A stretch of 64,000 nucleotides of DNA, taken from assembly GCA_950295325.1 (NCBI GenBank), contig OX485805.1:18091501-18155500 (forward strand), written 5' to 3'. The stretch's first letter is position 1; every line of letters begins with the position of its first letter. The position numbers and the translations under genes are program-made. A model generated the notes under the pieces. That model was not told the origin of the DNA. It did no database searches and worked only from the letters and a program-made list of their open reading frames with translations. Positions 25,167 through 35,976 of the stretch are shown in pieces. This stretch comes from Polytrichum commune. Its lineage: Eukaryota > Streptophyta > Polytrichopsida > Polytrichales > Polytrichaceae.

Positions 25167-25661
25167 GGGCCACTTCACACATGAGCCAAGAGCCGTGACC
25201 ATGAAATTGTGAGAGCCCAAAAGAAAGTGTCCAAAGGCCGTCCCAACACACCTCCAAAATCATGTAGTGTGGTCACAGATCCTCAAGTGCAGTGTGAAGT
25301 CACATGTGACCGGGCCCTCAGCCCAATACTATTTCAATGAATTTCTATTCATGTGGGTCCTCACACATGATAAAATAGAATAAATCAACGGTTGTGAGTT
25401 TTCGGAGTGTCATGGTCTCCCAGTTTTGTGTTAGGCCTACCTCCAAGAGATGGTTTTTGAAAATAATCCAAGTGACCATGACACATGATCCATTTGATGC
25501 CATGTAGGAATCCATGTAGACTTTACATCATGCATTCACGTACTCCGTTGGTCCCTCAAACATAGTGTGAAGCGAACTTGGATTAGGTCCGCCGTTACCA
25601 CCAATGAGAGTGCTTGAAGTGTAACGGCCACGGGCTCTCAGTCTCGTGTGTGAAGTGGCCC
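25167..25661. mobile_element. Tourist-like MITE (PIF/Harbinger type)
   Basis: A 495-bp element with imperfect terminal inverted repeats of about 40 bp. The left end is GGGCCACTTCACACATGAG and the right end the reverse complement of GGGCCACTTCACACACGAG. It is flanked by TAA on both sides (25164-25166 and 25662-25664), the three-base TWA target duplication typical of PIF/Harbinger elements. No coding capacity. Confidence 0.8.
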
Positions 25662-25798
25662 TAAGTCCTAATTGTGATTGCTATACTCACCGATCTTAAT
25701 AGTCAAATAACCTAACTTTGAGTTAACCTAAATGTCATTTCATTCACGCGTATAGGTAGCTTTAAACCACACGTGTCACATATCTAGAATGGGATACT

Positions 25799-25860
25799 AC
25801 ACTAAATATGTTATTTAGTGTCACCCATAACACTATATTCGTTAAATTGAGACTTTTTGG
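25799..25860. repeat. ACACTAAAT hairpin and a 24-bp dispersed block
   Basis: The hairpin ACACTAAATA...TATTTAGTGT lies at 25799-25821. It is followed by CACTATATTCGTTAAATTGA plus GACT (25832-25855), which is the exact reverse complement of 43167-43190. This suggests both belong to a longer dispersed family. Confidence 0.55.
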
Positions 25861-25969
25861 GCATTTTGAGACATTCACATAAATAAGAACAAGGATAAAT
25901 GGAACACATATTGGAGAAAGTTGTAAGATGCGAACACTTTGTGTCGGGTATTTAGAACAAGAACCCCAT

Positions 25970-26245
25970 TAATAACTCATATTTGGGATTGTTTAGGATG
26001 CGCAATCCAAACCTTAGGCCAAATTGAAGGGGAAATCTTAAAACATTCATATTATCGCACACAAAATATGAGATCTTGTATGAATATGTTTTAGGTAGGG
26101 CACTCCAAACCCTTAGACCATATTGAAGGGGAACTATGTGAACCAATATAATATAACATACAAAATATTCCAAACTCATATTTGTGATGGTTTAGTTAGG
26201 GCAATCCAAACCTTGGACCATATTGAAGGGGAAATCATGTGACAC
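25970..26245. repeat. Tandem repeat, about three units of ~100 bp
   Basis: Three diverged units share ACTCATATTTG, GGTTTAGGTAGGGCA, ATCCAAACCTTAGACCATA and TTGAAGGGGAAAT. A further partial copy is near 35675-35725, where the same text reads TAGGACGACCCAAACATTAG. Confidence 0.65.
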
Positions 26246-26376
26246 TTATATTATTGCAAAAAAAACATACAAAGTATGGCATGTAAAATGCATAGCATGC
26301 TAACACCACACATACATTGGATAGTGCGACCCAAAATGATGTTGCCTATGGCCCAAAACCCTACGCCTACTATGGC

Positions 26377-27183
26377 CTATCTAGCCTCGGAGATTGCCTC
26401 TTTTTCTTTTGCTTTTTTATCTTTTGCCTCTTTTTCTTTTGCCTCTTTTTCTTTTGCTGCGGCTTCTTTTGCTCGCATTGCTTCAACATTCCTGAAAATC
26501 TCCGCCCCGCGACTATAGCCATTCTTGGGGTGACCGCCATCCATAAGACATTTTGGAGTCCGTCGGCCGCCCGAAATATACGTCGAAGAATTCGAATACG
26601 ATGAAGTGGATTGTCTCGCATTTCTGGTCATGGCGTACATACGCTCGAACTCGATGGACGCACTAGACCGCATAGGTTTACGGGTGGGAGCAACCTGCAA
26701 CGCGTCATTGCAAGACCACATGTGTTAGTTTAGGGAGGAAGACCCAAACGTGTCACACGATCATTTTTTAAGTGCAAAATGATTGTAATGCGCGGTTAAC
26801 CATGTTTTAGAGAGGGGGGGGGGGTTCACCTTGTCACCGGGGGCGTTCCCATCGGAGTTGGCAAGGAGGGGCAAGGCGTCCCGCAAAGGAATAGGAAGGG
26901 TTCCACTCTTCGTTGGCCGTGCGTCCATCCGCAGCCGCCGTTGAGGTGTAATACTTCCGCCGGGCCGAGAGGGGGATGTCCGGACGCATTTGCGATTTAT
27001 GCCCTTGAGCGGCGACGGGGACGGAGATCGCCGTAAGATTTGCTTGGGTGGGGGGCTATCGACGACGCCGGCGTCAATAGGCTCCTTGGAGTAGTCAATG
27101 GTTGACGCGGCGTCGTAAACGGTCTCGTAGAAGAAGCTCCCCAACTCTGACTCGCTGACGATGTCAATCGAGGGCTCCAAACG
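26377..27183 (-). CDS. Two exons of an uncharacterised protein, possibly 3' part of the FCP1-like gene
   Basis: Minus-strand exons 27183-26830 and 26694-26377 join in phase with AG acceptors (TGCGCCAG, GTTGCAG) and an AAG/GTGAAC donor, and end at a stop. The first is acidic and then Pro/Ser/Arg-rich. The second ends in a Lys/Glu/Ala-rich coiled-coil-like tail built from repeats of AKEKE. No domain recognised. GC content is clearly higher than in the surroundings. They lie just 3' of the FCP1-like frame and may be its last exons, but the stop at 27329 separates them unless an unseen splice removes it. Confidence 0.45.
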
Positions 27184-27289
27184 CTGGCGCAAAAAAGGAA
27201 ACGAAACAAAACCCAAAGGAAGAGGGTTTGCTAGAGCGCGTGAAAATCAAGATACATATGAAGCATATATTACACAAAGTGGGCGGGCG

Positions 27290-27291
<2 letters not shown>

Positions 27292-27320
<29 letters not shown>
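27292..27320. repeat. (CA)n microsatellite
   Basis: An uninterrupted run of about 14 CA units lies between the FCP1-like frame and the next exon. Confidence 0.9.
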
Positions 27321-27324
<4 letters not shown>

Positions 27325-27328
27325 TGCC

Positions 27329-28141
27329 TCAAATGAGCTTGTTAAATTTCGCGTGAGAGAACAACTCTCTGTACAAATGGTCTCGTGGATCCAAGTATCT
27401 CTCGCCTATCGGATTATTCCTAACAAAATTGTTTACAGGTAGTCCGCTTCCCCTGAGCGCCTGGAGGTATTTACTAAGGTCTAACAAAAATCGGTCCCGG
27501 ACCTTCTCGACCGTCCACGTAGGGCAAACTATTAAGTTGGCCGTCGGGTTCAACATGTTCTTTGCGGCGCTGTCGTCCACCATGAGCGTGTTCTCCCGGG
27601 TGGGACGGATGTCGTAGGGGACACCTATCAATGACGGACGCTGGTCCCAAAAAATGGGCTTCAAGACCTTGAGGTATTGGGGGGAAGCGGGGTTGTTTGG
27701 TTTTTTGACGACTTTGCCGTCCGGTGTGTACAATATTCTACAGGCTTCCTGTGCTAGGACCATGCAGGGGGGCTCGATGCCCTTGAAGATGAACTCCACG
27801 ACTGCATTGGTGTTCTCGGCCTTCATGGAGCTCCACACGACCACCCACCATCGTTGTTGGGCGATATGGAGGAAGGTCCGAAGCCACGGGCGGAGGTGAA
27901 CTAGCTTGCTCTTTATGAACGTGGGCGGCCCGTCGTAATTCGCGTCCTCGGGTTTGCAAAAGGCCACCGTGGGGGTCCTCGGGCAATGAACGCATTGGAC
28001 GAGGACCCCGTTGAGGTCTAACACCAGGAACCGGGTCTTAGGCGGCAAAGGTGGAACGGGTAAAATGGGGGGGACCATCGCGCTACCTTCCTCGCTTCTT
28101 GGAGAGGCCCGGCGGGGAGCCGCGACGCTATGCTCCGATCC
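27329..28141 (-). CDS. FCP1/NIF-like HAD-family phosphatase domain protein (partial)
   Basis: Open frame with a splice acceptor (CTCCACAG) just before 28141; an internal Met is at 28078. It has the HAD order of an FCP1-homology domain. The nucleophile motif is FLVLDLNGVL (Asp codon near 28018), then LRPWLRTFL, VVVWSSM, a PIFWDQRPSLIG block, and the late acidic motif LMVDDSAAKNM. The usual DxDxT is DLNGV, so the second Asp is Asn, as in a plant subgroup of FCP1-like proteins; activity is therefore uncertain. The C-terminus is RDHLYRELF and ends at a stop at 27329. Upstream exons are missing from my model. It lies in the same orientation as the ParB-like gene. Confidence 0.75.
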   Translation of the reverse strand, partial: GSEHSVAAPRRASPRSEEGSAMVPPILPVPPLPPKTRFLVLDLNGVLVQCVHCPRTPTVAFCKPEDANYDGPPTFIKSKLVHLRPWLRTFLHIAQQRWWVVVWSSMKAENTNAVVEFIFKGIEPPCMVLAQEACRILYTPDGKVVKKPNNPASPQYLKVLKPIFWDQRPSLIGVPYDIRPTRENTLMVDDSAAKNMLNPTANLIVCPTWTVEKVRDRFLLDLSKYLQALRGSGLPVNNFVRNNPIGERYLDPRDHLYRELFSHAKFNKLI

Positions 28142-28483
28142 CTGTGGAGACGAGCGACATAAGGCGGGGGAAGACTATGTCATGCTATGTCCACTTAAAG
28201 TGAATACAATATTTTCTGTGAAAAATACAAGAACCACTATGCATAGGCGGCCATACAAATGCAAGAGGGGGCAAGAGGAAAAAATATACATTTGAACACG
28301 AAAACAAACATAAGGGCACAAAATAATAATTTTATTGTTTGCAATGCTCTATGTACAAAATGCCTAGGGGTGCGAAGCCGCGTTGAACGATCCGTTCAAA
28401 CTATCCTAATTCAACATCTACAAAATTGTGTGCACGCCTCCAAGTTCGAGTAAAATCGTGGGACGGGCGACGTTAGTGATCGT

Positions 28484-28499
28484 CGGGGGGGGGGGGGGG
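28484..28499. repeat. Poly-G tract
   Basis: A run of about 16 G on the + strand, prone to length errors and G-quadruplex formation. Confidence 0.8.
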
Positions 28500-28590
28500 C
28501 TGAAGGGATGCGAGAGCGGATGGACGGGGTGGGGGCAGTTCCTCCTAGCTAGGGGGGACACGACCACGGCAACAAGACAATAGACCAGGA

Positions 28591-29004
28591 GTTTGGGTCG
28601 AGCGACCCAAACTGAGGAGGTCTCAGTGTATTACCTCTCCCTGGTCATGCCTGGACGCCATGGAAGCCTCCACCGCCTCCGCTTGTCGTTCTCTCTTGCC
28701 ACCGCCTTCTCCGACGATGTCAGCACCCCTCTCCTGCAAGCGCTCAGTGTCAGGACCTTCTCCTAACCCAACCTCCGCATGTGCATCATGCATAGGTTCA
28801 TCGATTGGGATAGGAGTAGAGGTATCACCAGGCCCTCGAGGACCTTCAACATCAGGCATGGGTGTGTCTCTTTCAGACCCATGCTGGTCCATTGAAGACT
28901 GAGCGGTAACGGGGTTTGGGTCGGCCGACCCAAACTCTCGTGCATCATGAGATTGGCCTTGTTGCACTGTAAGGGGGGGCGGGTTTGGGTCGGACGACCC
29001 AAAC
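28591..29004. repeat. Three copies of the GTTTGGGTCG palindrome, downstream cluster
   Basis: Copies are at 28591-28612 (centre AG), 28914-28935 (centre GC) and 28983-29004 (centre GA). Each has the 10-bp arms GTTTGGGTCG and CGACCCAAAC intact. They lie 3' of the ParB-like gene. A minus-strand open frame (28623-29006) reads through two of them and may be a further exon or simply a repeat-driven frame. Confidence 0.9.
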
Positions 29005-29018
29005 ATGTGGGGGTCGTC

Positions 29019-32000
29019 CTACTGATGGGGCGGGGGGATCACCAGGGGCGGCCGAAGTGGTGGGGGGGTCACAGGTCTAGAAGACCCGGGAAGGCGCCAT
29101 ATATTGGGGTCATCCGCTTGTTGAACCGGCGGATACGGACGGACGTGGGGGGGAACCATGTGCTGAAAGCTGAAGGAGGATTGCGGCACGGGCTGCGGAG
29201 GAATGTTCTGGGGAGGGAAGCCGGGGGGCAAGTGTGGAAATGAGCCCGGGGGAGCCACCACCAAACCCTGCGCCCACATGCCTCGAATCACTTGCGTGAT
29301 CAAGTCCGCACTAGTTGGAGGTTGCGCCAATGCCCGCAGTCGCTCTTGCTCCAATAAGAGAGCCCTTAGCTCTGCCACTTCGTTCCGCACTGAGGGTTCT
29401 TCAGCAGCGGCCTTTTGCAAGCGGACGCGTTGTTCTTCGTCCCTTAACATCTTCTCGTTGGCTTCTTGCACGGTGAGGACTTCCGGCTTCACCTTCACCA
29501 TCCCTGCGAAGGCACCTGGAGAGGGAGGGTCTGACCTGAGCCGTTTCGCGAGCTCCATGTCGTCCTCGTCTTCGCTGCTAATGGCAATTGTCTCCTCGAT
29601 GGCATAGTCGCCATAGAGTTTCTTGCCTTTTAGTTTCCTCCTCTCCCTGAACGCGGCAGTCGCATCCCTGGAGTACATGTCGCGGGCATCATCAACCGTC
29701 AGGACAGGCACCAACTTACTTTGTGGAGTTGCTACCCGCATTGCCTTCTTTCGTTGAGGGGCTTCAGATTCCTGAGTGAAGCCTGTTCCCCCTTCTTCGA
29801 CCTCGCCCTCCACTTTAGCCTCTTCTTCCTCCTCTTCCACCTCCTCATCCTCCTCCTCCCCCTCCTCGTCACGCGGTCGCCGAGAGGATGTGCCTGGATG
29901 CACTTGGACCAGAGGCTCTGGTACAGCAACTGGAACCTTTATGGCCAATTCTTCAGGGTTGACACGCCTCGCCTTATCCAGCGGGCTCTCACCCCCTTCA
30001 ACAGTCTCCTCGGCGTAGCTCCCAGGGATCCAGTCTAGTATATCCATCTTCTTCGCCAATGATTTTTGGGCCTTGTAGAATTGGATGTCATTAAGGTCTA
30101 CATAGTTGTACACGTTCAGCCCCAGCATCTGCAGAAATCCCACCAGATGTTATTATATGGCATAACATGTGATTCCACCGAAAAGGGGAAGTACATACAA
30201 GACCTAATATCAATTGCAAAGGTTATAGTTTGGGTCGAGCGACCCAAACTAGCATCGGTGTTAGTTTGGGTCGCTCGACCCAAACTATGAAAACAATTAT
30301 GGTAAGGAGCTTACCATGCCAGCGAAGACGGGCTTGGTGCCGCCGAAGACGTTGAATATACAGTCCCCTCTTCTCGTCAAGGCCCTCATTATTCGGAGAT
30401 AGAATTCCATCCGCAACTCGTCCGAATGGTATATGGCATATTTTGCCTCGTCGTAGAGGGACTTACTTGCGCCCAGGCCTTCTGGAACTTGGAATAGTTT
30501 CTGCATCCGGGTTATGGGGTGGTTCTCCACCTTCAGCAAGGTTGCTTTGAACACAAAGTACAAGCACAACAAATTCATGACTTTGGTTTTCTTGTCCTTT
30601 AGTGTCGTGTACACCCCCTCCGCCGGTGCAGCAATGTAGTGAGACTTAGACACCGCATACTCAGGCTGCAATTTCCTCACAATTTCATACACCTGCTCTG
30701 CTCTCCTATCCTCTACTATCCACAGCCACATATCGACCTCCCTAAGCTTAGGGCTTGCATACTCCATGAACTTCGACATGAAGGGCTCGTAGAAGGGTGT
30801 ACCCATTGTGCCCTCAAACGTACTCCCAGGAATGCTCCGGAAGTCTATTATACCAAAGGGGAACCGGTCCGCTGCTCTTACTCGTATTTCTTTCCTGGAA
30901 TCAAGGCCGGGCCATCCCTGGATTTTAATAGGGTCAAAAGCGACAAGGTTGAAATGCGCATCCCCCTCAAAACTTACAATCTTCTTCTCCTTTATAAAGT
31001 TTGAGAAGGCACGCGTCGAGTGTTCTGGAAGAGCCAGGTTCTTCCCACCCTTCACCAGTTCTGACTTTAGGAAGTCTTCTCCTGCCTCCCTGATCAGAGC
31101 TGCCATGGATGCACTGGTGAAGTTGTATTCAGCCTTGAACGCTCTCCAGTTCACCTCGTTCACCTCGTCATCGACAAAAATGTTCTTTTCCGGGATTAGC
31201 TTCTGCAGCTCCTGGACGATCGTTGTTTTCTTCTTCCTATTCTCCGCCCATTCCTTCATTGTGTAGCATGAAGGAACAAAGGATTTCGGCTTGGTGAAGA
31301 CTATTTTGGGGTACACCCAAAATCTCTTAGGGGTCGGGTTGTTGTGCAAGATGTGCGTTGCCGCCTTCCCCATTTCCGCCTCCGAAAGACCCTGCAGACT
31401 TCTAAAGAATTCTCTCATGAGAGGCTTCATCGCCTTGAATCGAGAGGACGAGTTGAAGAGGTTGCATGTGTCAGGATCCATGAGATCCCCTGTCTCGTGT
31501 TTCTCAAACACTGTCTTCCACTTCTGCCAAACCATGTCGGATGATGTAATCAAGTAGATCTCTCCTCTTAGCTCATTGTACTTCTTTTGCTTGTGACTTG
31601 AATTGTCAATTGAGGAGAACTTGTTTATCATTTGGTATTTGAAAAGCTGCACAAGAGCATAGAATGCGTGTTAATTCTCAATATGTTGTTTCCAAACAAA
31701 GAAGAAAAATGATGAACAACAAACTGCGTAGACAAACACAAACTAAAATACAAGGTTTGGGTCGAGCGACCCAAACTGTATGAAGAAACACAAGGTTTGG
31801 GTCGAGCGACCCAAACTGTATGAAGAAACGCAAAGTTTGGGTCGAGCGACCCAAACTGTATGAAGAAACCCAAAGTTTGGGTCGAGCGACCCAAACTCTG
31901 TTTGAGGAACAATGCTCACCTCCCACTTTGGATTCTTGTCTTTTGCATTCTCCCTTTCCTTGGGAGGCCGGCCGTAGAACTCCCACACATCCCGCGATGC

Positions 32001-33248
32001 CATGATGTTCCTAATCCAAGAAGCTTGATATGCCCGCTTCTTGTTATTCATGTTGAAATAGCGGGAGATATCGCTCAGCCGGGTTTCGTCGTCCGACCAC
32101 ACGACCAATGCCTTCCATACCTTCAATTTTTCCTTTAGACCATTAGGATCATTCCACTCCGTCATCAGTTGAAGTTTCTTTGAAGCTTCAACACTGTGCT
32201 GACCGTCAATCAGCCAAAAATCGCCTTTCTCTATAGAAGGCCACATATCCGGTGTAGGCATTCTTTTGTGTCCCTGAGGCATGACAACAATAGTCTGCCT
32301 ATCATGTTTAAACTGGTCGCTCACCATCTGGGCGATTAACCAATCAACATACGCATCTTCCTTTGCCCGAACGCACTTCTCTGGTGGCGCTAGGTGGCAT
32401 TGTGCGATGTTGACATCAAACTTGAATTCTCTGCCCATGAAAAAACAATGTAAACACTTGGTGTCGAAATTGTTGAGTATTTTCTGGATCTCCGATGGCT
32501 CCACTCCTTCCCCGGGCTTGGGCATACGTAGCTCCGGTGAAACAGGCTCATCTGTCATGGCAGATACTGACTCTCTCGGCCTCTTAGATGGTGTCGTCTG
32601 CCGGCTTTGTGATGGCGTCGATGTTTCACTATCAGCAGGAGTTGCCGTAGGTGTTGTTCTCCTCGAGTCAGCTGGAACCGGTCGGGGCTTCCTCACTGTT
32701 TGAGGTCTTGACGACCCTGCGCCCTCTTCAGCAGTCGCCTTGCGCCTCACAGCTTGTTGAGATTTTGACTTGCTTTGCTGGGTCTTGTTTATTGCGTTGA
32801 TTGCCTGCTTAAGTTTAGTGAACCTGGTTGCAACCTTCGTGTTTGAAATGATCGCATCTATGAAGATTGTATCCGGTTTAACAATGTCTGGCTCAGCGCA
32901 GGATTCCTTCACGTATACCGGATCGAATGGCTCGGCTTGCTCATGCATGAACATGTGCACATTTTCCAGAGAAGAATTTTCCAGGATGACGTCAACGTGC
33001 TCTCCTAGAGCATGAACTGATGCCACCTCCCATCCCGTCAAAGCATCCCATGTGTGTTGCTCCTCCGTGCCAACCTTCAAAACAAGGAGGATTTTGAATT
33101 GAGCTGCCTTTACTACAAGAAAGGACCATGCAATTACAAGGTCTTCTTTTGCTACGTAGGATTGGTTTTTAGGAGTTTCGTGCTCCTGCCAGATCGCGTC
33201 TGGTGCCGGCTTGAACCATCGTTCTCCAGGTCTTTTCTTGGGGGGCAT
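29019..33248 (-). CDS. ParB/sulfiredoxin-like and DNA-methylase-like protein, 3 exons
   Basis: Minus-strand exons 33248-31920, 31646-30315 and 30128-29019 join in phase 0 with good GT-AG sites to give about 1256 residues. Residues ~265-440 look like a ParB/sulfiredoxin N-terminal fold. They have LAPPEKCVRAKEDAYVDWLI, then GDFWLIDGQHSVEASKKL (DGQHS at 348-352, where ParB-type proteins have DGEHR), then WKALVVWSDDETR. Across the exon 2/3 joint, NVFGGTKPVFAG (ending at 887) plus GLNVYNYVDLND resembles the SAM-binding FxGxG motif and following acidic strand of N4/N6 DNA methylases. A canonical DPPY-type motif is not evident, so the methylase may be degenerate or I may be wrong. The C-terminus is acidic, then Pro-rich. 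The palindromes lie only in introns and flanks. A donor-like GTAGG at the stop allows an extra exon. Not a family I can name. Confidence 0.6.
30228..30285. repeat. Two palindromes in intron 2 of the ParB-like gene
   Basis: Perfect copies at 30228-30249 (centre AG) and 30264-30285 (centre CT), 14 bp apart. They sit within the 186-bp intron between exons 2 and 3. Confidence 0.95.
31755..31896. repeat. Four palindromes at 40-bp period in intron 1 of the ParB-like gene
   Basis: Perfect copies, all with centre AG, start at 31755, 31795, 31835 and 31875. They are separated by the 18-bp spacer TGTATGAAGAAACACAAG with small changes. The period is exactly 40 bp. The array occupies most of the 273-bp intron. 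Confidence 0.95.
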
Positions 33249-33272
33249 CTGCAAGTAGAAATACATATGTTA

Positions 33273-34087
33273 GTTTCGGTCGGGCGACCCAAACTCTTTC
33301 AAATCATATAGGCTTATGTCTGGGTTTAGTAACATTTATATATGGGGTTACTTTTCACAGGTTTGGGTCGAACGACCCAAACCTGTGCCTACAATGGCTA
33401 ATGAATAATATATTATTTGGCTACGAAAACCAATCTTTAAGTTCATGGATACAACAATCATCACGAGCTACTGTTCTAGTTGTGGGTCATTTCATTATTG
33501 CTTGGGTGTTTGAGTTGTTGTTTATAAGTGTAAGTATTGTTCGTAAGCAGTAAAAATTTACGCAAAGTTTGGGTCGTTCGACCCAAACTTTGTAGCGGTA
33601 TGGAATGATCGGCTATGGCCTTAGATCATACCCAAGATGATGATTACCTAAATTATGAATTACCATTTCATGCGCTGTTTGGGTCGAACGACCCAAACTC
33701 TGCAGATGGATTGGGTCGAGCGACCCAAAGCATGTGCTAGTTTGGGTCGAGCGACCCAAACTCTGCAGATGGATTGGGTCGATAGGGTTAGATATTCACC
33801 CAAGATGATGATTAAATTAATTATAAATGAACATTTGATGCGGAGTTTGGCTAAACCCTAGACCCAAACAATGCTTATGGTTTGGGTCGAGCGACCCAAA
33901 CTCTGCAGATGGATTGGCGCCCACGACCCAGAGCATCTGCTAGTTTGGGTCGAACGACCCAAACCATCTTTAGAGTTTGGGTCGAACGATCCAAACCAGC
34001 TGGAGAGTTTGGGTCGCTCTACCCAAACCAGCTGCAGAGTTTAGTGTTTTAGGGTTTCAAACTGAAGTTTGGGTCGTCTCTCGAAAC
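33273..34087. repeat. Cluster of about eleven palindromes upstream of the ParB-like gene
   Basis: Copies start at 33273 (arm variant), 33361, 33568, 33677, 33709 (end variants), 33740, 33880, 33943, 33975 (one mismatch), 34007 (one mismatch) and 34067 (right arm broken). Centres include AA, TT, AG, CT and GG. Several share the flank CTGCAGATGGATTGG, so part of the cluster arose by duplication. The cluster covers the presumed 5' region of the minus-strand gene. Confidence 0.9.
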
Positions 34088-34304
34088 ACTTTTGATTCCA
34101 GAGACCTTTATAATGTGTTTACGCAGCATATACAATGCTTATGCATTGTAGATGCTGCGAAACTCTAAAGAAATTGACACACATAAAGAAGTTGAAGAAA
34201 TCACCTTGCTTTGCAAACTACACAACAAGCTGTTGTTGGAAGCAGTTCTAACAAGCTAGTCTTGGAAGCTGATTCTAGAAAGGATTGGATATCAGAAAAC
34301 TAAG

Positions 34305-34445
34305 AACGCCTCACAAACATTCACTCTGAATTGAAGAAGCTTTCACAAACATTCACTCAGAATTAAACAATCCCTCACAAACATTCACTCAGAATTAAAC
34401 AATCCCTCACAAACATTCACTCTGAATGTAACAAGTGTTTACAAA
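34305..34445. repeat. Short tandem repeat of about 36 bp, four units
   Basis: Units contain TCACAAACATTCACTC followed by GAATTAAACAATCCC or a close variant, with starts near 34309, 34347, 34383 and 34411. It lies upstream of the palindrome cluster. Confidence 0.8.
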
Positions 34446-34689
34446 CATGAACAAAGAAGCTATCTGAAGGCCACACATGCATCCTGATTTTCGAACAATC
34501 ATTCTAATTCCGAAATCACTCTACACTCACACATGAATGTTTCTAAGACCAGGAGGAACTGACACAACCACTTTGAAACAACACTCACACTCCAAAACAA
34601 CAAAGACGTTCTGAAATGGCTAAAATGTATAGACTTTAATACAAAAACAAACCCTAAACTCATACTACACTCAGAACTCGGTCAATGCG

Positions 34690-34930
34690 CACTCAATGAA
34701 CAACAAAATAGATCAAAAGAAGAAGAGGAGTGAAAGAGAGAATGAGATAATGATGAAGAGGGAAGGAGAGAGGGAATGCGAGTTCGACAAGGAGAGAGAG
34801 AATGCAAGGGAGGAGGCGGCGCTTTCAAGAGCGGCGGCGCCTCCAGAAAGTATGAGGAACGTACAAAGGAGGAGGAGCTTGGAGCGGAGGAGAGAGAAGG
34901 AGAAAGTGCGGAGGGGAGAGTGAAAGGGGG
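34690..34930. promoter_or_regulatory. GA-rich tract, possible promoter/leader of the ParB-like gene
   Basis: A purine-rich stretch on the + strand (GAGAGAGAATG, GGAGAGAGAGAATG) is CT-rich on the minus strand, as is common at plant transcription starts and 5' leaders. It lies about 1.4 kb upstream of the ParB-like ATG on the same strand, with splice-acceptor-like text (CTTGCAG) directly before that ATG. This is inference. It could be simple low complexity. Confidence 0.3.
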
Positions 34931-35976
34931 AAGGTCACTCAAGGGCGGGACCCATTCGGGCCGGCGCCTTTCGTGTCCGTTCGGCTCATGGCCGCCACGT
35001 GTCACGGGGCGCTCCATGGCCCAAACGAATACACAATCTGAGCCATTGGAGAGCCCCAGGCCCATCGACGGTCGATAGGCCTCGCAGGTGGGTATCCTTT
35101 AGCCACCTATCCCATACCATCCTTGAGGATACTAAAAAACCTTTATAGCCTAAGGTTTTTAATTTAATGGTCCCCCGATGGATTTGCTAATATCAAATAA
35201 TGAAACTGTATTGGTTTTGTAATTTTAGTAATCTACACATATGCATGAATCGAGAATGATAGATACTAGACTAAGAGGAGTATTTAATAATTATATTGCA
35301 ATCCTCGTAGGCAATTACATAATGGAATAATATAACTATGGTAACCATTTACACAATGAATGGTTTCGAGTTATATATTGTAATTATCTATGAAGGTTGT
35401 TGGTAAAGGACAATGCTATAGCCTACGATGGATCCGTTAACACATACCATTGAACTAAATCTAATTATACAAGTTTATGTAGTGTCATTCATTATAATAT
35501 GGAATTATGCAATATTAAGTGTTGACAACTTAATATCATTGTTGTTTGCGAAAAGCAACAAAGATGTTGTTTGATTTATAGCATGATGGAACATTAACAT
35601 ACTTATTTACAAGTTTACATATTTATGAGATACAAATATATTGAAGCGGGTGTTTTTGCTGAAGAACCCAATTAAGAACTCATATGAAGATGGTTTAGGT
35701 AGGACGACCCAAACATTAGACAATGTTGTTGTTGTTCATATATTTAGTTGAGACAAGATAAAGTCTACAAATATTGAATATAGTGATAGTAAATGAGAGA
35801 AGCACCATGTATACAAATATGAAGCTATCAAATACTAATATGTGGAGTTCAACATTATATGAAGCCATTTAAGCAATCACTTTGTTGTTGGATGATCCCT
35901 CCACATATATTAAACAACATATCTTATTAGGAAATGAGGCACAAATTACAGTAGATGGTGTTCTATATGGAAGCCA
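34931..35976. other. AT-rich intergenic region
   Basis: No gene seen. It includes a partial relative of the 25970 repeat near 35675-35725. Confidence 0.4.

Noticed and set aside
28623-29006. Minus-strand frame starting at FGSSDPN, as a separate gene
   Set aside because: It includes two palindromes and low-complexity text. It could be an extra exon of the ParB-like gene but is not supported as a gene of its own.
30639-31266. + strand frames opposite exon 2 of the ParB-like gene
   Set aside because: The minus-strand exon is longer, in phase with its neighbours and has splice sites; the + frames are shadows.
31755-31896. CRISPR-like array (regular 22-bp repeats with 18-bp spacers)
   Set aside because: The spacers are nearly identical to each other and the host is a eukaryote. 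This is a tandem duplication of a palindrome unit.
34696-35078. Frames in the GA-rich tract as protein genes
   Set aside because: Composition is simple-sequence (Glu/Arg/Lys or Ser/Leu/Pro) on both strands with no conserved features.
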